Positions 12,275-19,974 of a DNA stretch of 19,974 nt are shown in pieces. The stretch is from Pseudomonadota bacterium (GTDB lineage: Bacteria > Pseudomonadota > Alphaproteobacteria > Caulobacterales > Caulobacteraceae): positions 1 to 19,974 of the forward strand of contig JAEYWU010000140.1 of the NCBI GenBank assembly GCA_023428785.1. The letters run 5' to 3'. A program made the position numbers and the translations under genes. The notes under the pieces were generated by a model. It had not been told where the DNA came from. It was given only the letters and a program-made list of their open reading frames with translations, and did no database searches. The stretch's first letter is position 1, and the number at the start of each line of letters is the position of its first letter.

Positions 12275-13792
12275 ATGACCGACGCCCAGACCCTTCCGGC
12301 CCACAAACCGGGCTATCGCTTCTACGTCCTGGCGATCCTGATCTTCGTCTACATGCTGAACTTCCTGGATCGGCAGATCATCGGCATCCTGGCCGCGCCG
12401 CTGAAGGAAGAGTTCGGCATGTCGGACAGCCAGTTCGGGCTGCTCGGCGGCATCGCCTTCGCCTCGGTCTATTCGACCCTCGCCATTCCTCTGGCCTGGC
12501 TGGCCGACCGGTTCAGCCGGGTCTGGATCATGACCGGCGCCCTGGCCGTCTGGTCGGGCTTCACCGCCCTGTGCGGCGTGGCTGGATCCTTCACCCAGCT
12601 GTTCCTGTACCGCATGGGCGTGGGCGTCGGCGAAGCCGGCGGCGTGGCCCCGGCCTATTCTCTGGTCGCGGATTACTTCCCACCGCATCAGCGGGCCCGC
12701 GCCCTGGCGGCCTTCGCCTTCGGCATCCCGCTGGGCACTGCGGCCGGCACCCTGGTGGGCGGCCTGCTCGCGGCCAGCTACGGCTGGCGCACCGCCTTCA
12801 TCGTGGTCGGTCTGATCGGCCTGCTGGCGGCGCCCCTGCTTCGCCTGACGGTGCGCGATCCCCAGCGCGGCGCGACCGATACGCCCAAGGCCATCGAGCC
12901 GGCGCCGGTCGACGGCGCTCCGGTCGCCGTCACCCAGCCCACGGGCAGCAGCCAGCTCGGCCGCAAGGTCGCCCTGGGCGTCCTGGGCCTGTCGGCCGGC
13001 CTCCTGGCTCTGGCGGGTCTCGCCTGGATGGACGTCATCGCCTTCAGCCCGCTAGTCCTGCTGTTCGCAGGCATGCTGGCCGGCGTCATCGGCGTCTCCT
13101 TCATGATCGCGCGGACCACGGCCTCGGCGGTGATGCCCAAGCGAAGCTTCTGGCTGCTGGCGCTGGGCGCGGCCTCGTCGTCGGTCTGCGGCTACGGCAT
13201 CGCAGGCTGGCTTCCGCTGTTCATGATGCGCAGCTTCGACATGACCCTGACCCAGGTCAGCTGGTACTATTCGGGCATCGCCCTGATCGGCGGCGTTCTT
13301 GGCATCTGGGGCGGCGGCATGATCGCCGACAAGCTGGCCCGTCGCGGCAAGGGGGCCTATCCGCTGGTGCCCGCCATCGCGTTCCTGATCTCAGCGCCGT
13401 GTTTCATCCTGGCGATGAATTCGCCCTGGGCGATCGGCCTGATCCTGCCGGGTGGCGGCACCCCGTTCCAGGAGTTGGCGCTGGCCTTCCTCATCTTCCT
13501 GATCCCGACGGGCCTGAATCTGGCCTGGCTGGGGCCGGTCACGGCCTCGATCCAGCATCTGGTTCCGGCGCCGATGCGGTCGACGGCCTCGGCCATCTTC
13601 CTGTTGTTCAACAACCTGTTAGGGATCGCGGTCGGCTTCTACTATTTCGGCCTCGTGAGCGACCTGCTGGCGCCGCGCTTCGGCGACGAAAGCCTGCGGT
13701 GGGCGATCTACACCGGCATGGGCTTCTATATACTTGCGGCCATCCTGTTCATCGGCGCGTCTCGCACCCTGAAGCGCGACTGGGTCGACTGA
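12275..13792 (+). CDS. Spinster-type MFS transporter
   Basis: Inner-membrane major facilitator of 505 residues. The start YMLNFLDRQIIGILAAPLKEEFGMSDSQFGLLGG (26-59) is characteristic of the Spinster-like group, and AWLADRFSR (74-82) is the MFS motif A loop between segments 2 and 3. VGVGEAGGVAPAYSLVADYF (116-135) is the conserved segment 4 region. The middle loop (about 195-230, proline-rich) is followed by two additional hydrophobic stretches (231-250 and 256-278) before the C-terminal half resumes with RSFWLLALGAASSS (290-303), so 14 rather than 12 membrane segments are likely. GGGGA precedes the ATG. The gene follows the TonB receptor and its terminator and may move the same compound across the inner membrane, but neither substrate nor direction is shown by the sequence. 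Confidence 0.92.
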   Translation: MTDAQTLPAHKPGYRFYVLAILIFVYMLNFLDRQIIGILAAPLKEEFGMSDSQFGLLGGIAFASVYSTLAIPLAWLADRFSRVWIMTGALAVWSGFTALCGVAGSFTQLFLYRMGVGVGEAGGVAPAYSLVADYFPPHQRARALAAFAFGIPLGTAAGTLVGGLLAASYGWRTAFIVVGLIGLLAAPLLRLTVRDPQRGATDTPKAIEPAPVDGAPVAVTQPTGSSQLGRKVALGVLGLSAGLLALAGLAWMDVIAFSPLVLLFAGMLAGVIGVSFMIARTTASAVMPKRSFWLLALGAASSSVCGYGIAGWLPLFMMRSFDMTLTQVSWYYSGIALIGGVLGIWGGGMIADKLARRGKGAYPLVPAIAFLISAPCFILAMNSPWAIGLILPGGGTPFQELALAFLIFLIPTGLNLAWLGPVTASIQHLVPAPMRSTASAIFLLFNNLLGIAVGFYYFGLVSDLLAPRFGDESLRWAIYTGMGFYILAAILFIGASRTLKRDWVD

Positions 13793-13807
13793 TCGCTGGC
13801 TTGACGG

Positions 13808-13844
13808 TTGCGCCTGCGAAGGGGCGGGGCCTATAAGCCCCGCC
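13808..13844 (+). promoter_or_regulatory. sucCD promoter with inverted repeat around the -10
   Basis: TTGCGC (13808-13813) and TATAAG (13832-13837) are 18 nt apart, giving a start site near 13844 and a leader of about 32 nt. The -10 lies between the arms of a perfect inverted repeat, GGCGGGGC (13823-13830), CTATAA, GCCCCGCC (13837-13844). A perfect TTGACGG at 13801-13807 is also present but would be too far (22 nt or more). Confidence 0.45.
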
Positions 13845-13875
13845 ATCTCCCCTTTGGTCGCGCGGCGGTCTTTCC

Positions 13876-15066
13876 ATGAACATCCACGAGTATCAGGGCA
13901 AACAGCTCCTGAAGGGCTACGGCCTGCCGGTCGCCGAAGGCGTCGCCATCACCTCCGCCGATCAGGCCGAGGCCGCGGCCAGATCGCTGCCGGGCCCGCT
14001 CTATGTGGTGAAGTCCCAAATCCATGCCGGCGGTCGCGGCAAGGGCAAGTTCAAGGAACTGGGCCCGGACGCCAAGGGCGGCGTGCGCCTGGCCAAGACC
14101 GTCGAGGACGTGGTCGCCAACGCCCGTGAAATGCTCGGCTCGACCCTGGTGACCGCCCAGACCGGCGAGGCCGGCAAGCAGGTCAACCGCCTCTACATTG
14201 AGGATGGCGCCGACATCGACCGCGAGCTCTATGTGTCGCTGCTGGTGGACCGCTCGGTCGGCCGCATCGCCTTCGTCGTCTCGACCGAGGGCGGCATGGA
14301 CATCGAGGCCGTCGCCCACGACACGCCCGAAAAAATCCTGACCCTGCCGATCGACCCGGAAAAGGGCGTGACGGCGGCTGATGTGGCTGAGCTGAACAAG
14401 GCGCTGAAGCTGGATGGCTCGGCCGCCCAGGACGGCGAGTTCATCTTCCCGACGCTCTACCGAGCGTTCGTGGAGAAGGACATGTCGATGCTCGAGATCA
14501 ATCCTCTGATCGTCATGAGCAACGGCCGCATCCGCGTGCTGGACGCCAAGATCAGCTTCGACGGCAACGCGCTGTTCCGCCATGCGGACGTCAAGGAGCT
14601 GCGCGACGAGACCGAAGAAGACGCCAAGGAGATCGAGGCCTCGGAGTGGGACCTCGCCTATGTCGCGCTCGACGGCAACATCGGCTGCATGGTCAATGGC
14701 GCGGGCCTGGCCATGGCGACAATGGATATCATCAAGCTGTACGGCAAGGAGCCGGCCAACTTCTGTGACGTCGGCGGCGGCGCTTCGAAGGAGAAGGTCG
14801 CGGCCGCCTTCAAGATCATCACCGCGGACCCGGCCGTACAGGGCATCCTGGTCAACATCTTCGGCGGTATCATGCGCTGCGACGTCATCGCCGAGGGCGT
14901 GGTCGCGGCGGTGAAGGAAGTGGGCCTGAAGGTTCCGCTGGTCGTGCGCCTGGAAGGCACCAACGTCGACAAGGGCAAGCAGATCCTGAACGAGTCGGGC
15001 CTGGCCATCACGGCCGCCGATGACCTGGACGACGCCGCCCAGAAGATCGTCGCGGCGGTCGGCTGA
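13876..15066 (+). CDS. sucC: Succinyl-CoA synthetase (ADP-forming), beta subunit
   Basis: Beta subunit of the TCA-cycle enzyme that converts succinyl-CoA to succinate with NTP formation; it carries the ATP-grasp nucleotide site and the succinate site. The 396-residue protein opens with MNIHEYQGKQLLKGYGLPV, invariant for the family. Other motifs: HAGGRGKGKF (50-59, ATP-grasp glycine-rich loop), LEINPLIV (206-213, metal and nucleotide site), CMVNGAGLAM (271-280), NFCDVGGGASKEKV (295-308) and NIFGGIMRCDVIAEG (327-341). The ATG at 13876 has no strong Shine-Dalgarno sequence. The coding sequence ends in tandem in-frame stops, TGA then TAG (15064-15069). sucD follows after 44 nt without a terminator, so the two subunits are co-expressed. 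Confidence 0.97.
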   Translation: MNIHEYQGKQLLKGYGLPVAEGVAITSADQAEAAARSLPGPLYVVKSQIHAGGRGKGKFKELGPDAKGGVRLAKTVEDVVANAREMLGSTLVTAQTGEAGKQVNRLYIEDGADIDRELYVSLLVDRSVGRIAFVVSTEGGMDIEAVAHDTPEKILTLPIDPEKGVTAADVAELNKALKLDGSAAQDGEFIFPTLYRAFVEKDMSMLEINPLIVMSNGRIRVLDAKISFDGNALFRHADVKELRDETEEDAKEIEASEWDLAYVALDGNIGCMVNGAGLAMATMDIIKLYGKEPANFCDVGGGASKEKVAAAFKIITADPAVQGILVNIFGGIMRCDVIAEGVVAAVKEVGLKVPLVVRLEGTNVDKGKQILNESGLAITAADDLDDAAQKIVAAVG

Positions 15067-15110
15067 TAGCCGCCACCGCCCTGCTGACAGACAGAAATCA
15101 GAGCTGACCC

Positions 15111-16013
15111 ATGTCCATTCTCGTCGACAAGAACACCAAGGTCCTGGTCCAGGGCCTGACCGGCAAGACCGGCACCTTCCACACCGAGCAGGCGCTGCGC
15201 TACTACGGCACCCAGATGGTCGGCGGCATCCACCCGGCCAAGGGCGGGACCAACTGGACGGGCTCGGAGGGTGAAACCCTGCCGATCTTCGCCTCGGTCG
15301 CCGAAGGCCGCGAAAAGACCGGCGCCGACGCCTCGGTCATCTATGTCCCGCCGGCGGGCGCCGCGGACGCCATCATCGAGGCCATCGACGCCGAGATCCC
15401 GTTCATCGTCTGCATCACCGAGGGCATTCCGGTGCTCGACATGGTGCGCGTGAAGGCCCGTCTAGACCGCTCGACCTCGCGCCTGCTGGGTCCGAACTGC
15501 CCGGGCATCCTGACCCCGGAAGAATGCAAGATCGGCATCATGCCGGGCTCGATCTTCAAGAAGGGCTCGGTCGGCGTGGTCTCGCGCTCGGGCACCCTGA
15601 CCTATGAGGCGGTGTTCCAGACCACCAACGAGGGCCTCGGCCAGACGACCGCGGTCGGCATCGGCGGCGACCCGGTCAAGGGCACCGAGTTCATCGACGT
15701 GCTGGAGCTTTTCCTCGCCGACGACGAGACCCAGTCGATCGTCATGATCGGCGAGATCGGCGGCGCCGCCGAGGAGGACGCGGCCCAGTTCCTGATCGAC
15801 GAGGCGAAGAAGGGCCGCAAGAAGCCGATGGTCGGCTTCATCGCCGGCCGCACCGCCCCCAAGGGCCGCACCATGGGCCACGCGGGCGCGGTGGTCTCGG
15901 GCGGCAAGGGCGACGCGGAATCGAAGATCGCGGCCATGGAGGCGGCGGGCATCCGCGTCTCGCCGTCGCCGGCGCGTCTGGGCAAGACCCTGGTGGAAGT
16001 GCTCAAGGGCTGA
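15111..16013 (+). CDS. sucD: Succinyl-CoA synthetase (ADP-forming), alpha subunit
   Basis: Alpha subunit, which binds CoA and carries the phosphohistidine intermediate; it forms a heteromer with SucC. The 300-residue protein is a little longer than the E. coli subunit (289). The N-terminal GLTGKTGTFHTEQALRYYGT (15-34) is the CoA-binding Rossmann loop; HPAKGG (41-46), LLGPNCPGI (125-133) and SRSGTLTYE (158-166) are conserved; GRTMGHAGA (252-260) contains the phosphorylated active-site H257. The ATG at 15111 is 44 nt after the sucC stop with only a weak AGAG-type ribosome site. A strong terminator follows at 16036, so sucCD is separated transcriptionally, at least in part, from sucAB. Confidence 0.97.
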   Translation: MSILVDKNTKVLVQGLTGKTGTFHTEQALRYYGTQMVGGIHPAKGGTNWTGSEGETLPIFASVAEGREKTGADASVIYVPPAGAADAIIEAIDAEIPFIVCITEGIPVLDMVRVKARLDRSTSRLLGPNCPGILTPEECKIGIMPGSIFKKGSVGVVSRSGTLTYEAVFQTTNEGLGQTTAVGIGGDPVKGTEFIDVLELFLADDETQSIVMIGEIGGAAEEDAAQFLIDEAKKGRKKPMVGFIAGRTAPKGRTMGHAGAVVSGGKGDAESKIAAMEAAGIRVSPSPARLGKTLVEVLKG

Positions 16014-16035
16014 GCCGCCGGCCCGCGGAGCATCG

Positions 16036-16065
16036 ACGCCCCCGGCATCCGCCCGGGGGCGTTTT
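16036..16065 (+). terminator. Rho-independent terminator of sucCD
   Basis: ACGCCCCCGG (16036-16045) and CCGGGGGCGT (16053-16062) form a perfect 10-bp stem with a 7-nt loop; TTTT (16062-16065) and a further T-rich stretch follow. It starts 23 nt after the sucD stop. Confidence 0.88.
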
Positions 16066-16112
16066 CCGTTTCCCGGCCCCGGATGGATGTCCCGGTAGTG
16101 GGGCATAAACGT

Positions 16113-16132
16113 GCGAAATTCGCCCGAATTCG
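16113..16132. promoter_or_regulatory. Two adjacent GAA/TTC dyads upstream of sucA promoter
   Basis: GCGAA-A-TTCGC (16113-16123) and CGAATTCG (16125-16132) are adjacent palindromes with centres about 10.5 bp apart, one helical turn. They end about 22 bp upstream of the candidate -35, a typical activator position. Possible operator; the regulator is unknown. Confidence 0.3.
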
Positions 16133-16154
16133 CGCGCTTCGCCGCTATTCGGTC

Positions 16155-16183
16155 ATGACCCATGAGGAAACACGGCCTATATG
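16155..16183 (+). promoter_or_regulatory. Candidate sucA promoter
   Basis: ATGACCC (16155-16161), a 14-nt spacer and CCTATATG (16176-16183) match TTGACGS-N10-14-GCTANAWC at 5 of 7 and 6 of 8 positions. The start site would be near 16190, leaving a leader of about 50 nt before the ATG at 16241. The -35 box overlaps the palindrome GGTCATGACC (16151-16160). Confidence 0.4.
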
Positions 16184-16240
16184 AGCGCCGGTCGCCTCGC
16201 GCGGACGTGCGCGTGCGTTTCCAGGGACGTGACGAGAACC

Positions 16241-19228
<2,988 letters not shown>

Positions 19229-19264
19229 TCCGCAGATCGACCTGAACGAGACCTGGAACGCACC

Positions 19265-19974
19265 ATGGCCGACATCCTCACCCCCGCCCTCGGCGAATCC
19301 GTCACCGAGGCCACCATCGGCAAGTGGACCAAGAAGGCCGGCGACCCGGTGAAGAAGGACGAGGTCCTGGTCGAGCTGGAGACCGACAAGGTCTCGCTCG
19401 AGGTGGTGTCGCCCGCCGACGGCGTGCTGTCCGAGATCAAGGCCCCCGATGGCGAGACGGTGACCCCCGGCGCCGTGCTCGGCGTGGTGTCGGAGGGCGC
19501 CGCCGCCGCGCCCGCCGCCGCGAAGGCGGAAGCTTCCAAGGCCGCCAAGGCCGCCGAGGCCCCGAAGGCGGAAGCCGCTCCGGCGCCGGCGCCGGCCGCC
19601 CCCTCCGGCGAGGCCGTCGCGATCAACGTGCCCACCATGGGCGAGAGCGTCGCCGAGGGCTCGATGGGGACCTGGCTGAAGAAGTCGGGCGACACGGTCG
19701 CCAAGGACGAGCTGCTGGTGGAGATCGAGACCGACAAGGTGGCTGTCGAGGTCTCCGCCCCCGCCGCCGGCGTTCTGACCATCGACGCCGAGGCCGGCGC
19801 CACCGTCGCGCCCGGCCAGCAGATCGGCTCGATCGCCGCCTCCGGCGCCGCCGCCGCCCCCGCTCCGGCCGCGGCCCCGGCCAACGCCGGCTCGGCCCAG
19901 GTGAAGGCCGACGAACCCCACCTGTCCCCGGCGGTGCAGCGCGTTGTCGCCGAGAATGCCCTCGACCCCAAGGC
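19265..19974 (+). CDS. sucB: Dihydrolipoyl succinyltransferase (E2o), N-terminal part, two lipoyl domains (partial)
   Basis: E2 core subunit of the 2-oxoglutarate dehydrogenase complex; the gene runs off the window after 236 codons. The ATG at 19265 is 36 nt after the sucA stop, with no terminator between. Two lipoyl domains are visible: the first at about 2-77 with the lipoylated lysine K42 in ELETDKVSLEV, the second at about 118-192 with K158 in EIETDKVAVEV. They are separated by an Ala/Pro/Lys-rich flexible linker (79-117), and a second linker (193-215) leads to the peripheral subunit-binding domain starting at HLSPAVQRVVAENALDPK (219-236). The acyltransferase domain is outside the window. 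Proteobacterial SucB usually has one lipoyl domain. Its position directly after sucA favours E2o over pyruvate dehydrogenase E2. Confidence 0.93.
   Translation, partial: MADILTPALGESVTEATIGKWTKKAGDPVKKDEVLVELETDKVSLEVVSPADGVLSEIKAPDGETVTPGAVLGVVSEGAAAAPAAAKAEASKAAKAAEAPKAEAAPAPAPAAPSGEAVAINVPTMGESVAEGSMGTWLKKSGDTVAKDELLVEIETDKVAVEVSAPAAGVLTIDAEAGATVAPGQQIGSIAASGAAAAPAPAAAPANAGSAQVKADEPHLSPAVQRVVAENALDPK

Noticed and set aside
13801..13807. Perfect TTGACGG as the sucC -35
   Set aside because: It is 22 nt or more from the CCTATAAG box, outside the usual spacing; TTGCGC at 13808 fits better.
12202..13836. 544-codon plus-strand frame overlapping the MFS gene in another frame
   Set aside because: Arg/Gly/Pro-rich out-of-frame reading; the overlapping MFS frame shows clear membrane segments and motifs.

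Overview
The window is strongly GC-rich with heavy C/G use at third codon positions, and every gene in it looks alphaproteobacterial. The phoH-ybeY-lnt-XRE regulator-metK-trmB order, the sucCDAB cluster, the TonB-dependent receptor with a DEVIVTA box, and promoter boxes resembling the Caulobacter housekeeping consensus (TTGACGS, 10-14 nt, GCTANAWC) all point to Caulobacteraceae, with Brevundimonas as my best guess from memory. No species claim can be made without a search.

Layout. Positions 1-4584 are a conserved housekeeping block on the plus strand: the 3' end of a PhoH-like ATPase gene, ybeY (rRNA maturation), lnt (lipoprotein N-acylation), a small XRE-family regulator, metK (SAM synthesis) and trmB (tRNA m7G46 methylation). 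The phoH/ybeY, ybeY/lnt and lnt/XRE junctions all have overlapping stop and start codons. metK has its own promoter region with a perfect 24-bp palindrome that looks like an operator of SAM/SAH metabolism. mdh (4664-5626) follows with its own promoter and a strong terminator.

Positions 5703-13792 are a more variable block: a GNAT acetyltransferase; a two-gene unit of a secreted DUF2141 protein and a Tat-exported carotenoid-oxygenase family enzyme; a minus-strand pair (TetR regulator, then a membrane-anchored LytTR regulator); a TonB-dependent receptor divergent from the TetR gene; and a Spinster-type MFS transporter. Receptor, regulator, transporter and cleavage enzyme together suggest uptake and processing of a hydrophobic or aromatic compound, but no substrate can be read from the sequence.

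Positions 13876-19974 return to central metabolism: sucC-sucD (succinyl-CoA synthetase), a strong terminator, then sucA and the 5' part of sucB (2-oxoglutarate dehydrogenase E1 and E2). With mdh these are consecutive TCA-cycle steps. In many alphaproteobacteria mdh directly precedes sucCDAB, so the 5.7-13.8 kb block looks like material lying between the two parts. The SucB fragment carries two lipoyl domains, where one is usual for proteobacterial E2o.

I saw no tRNA, rRNA, CRISPR array, IS element, phage gene or origin. No gene-free stretch exceeds 300 bases; the longest (16014-16240, 9749-9935, 6282-6412, 12144-12274) are annotated below. I did not find a clearly new multi-gene system. The most interesting signals are regulatory: a hairpin that could mask the DUF2141 ribosome binding site, GC-rich inverted repeats wrapped around -10 boxes, probable leaderless mRNAs, and dyads at the metK, TetR/TonB and sucA promoters.
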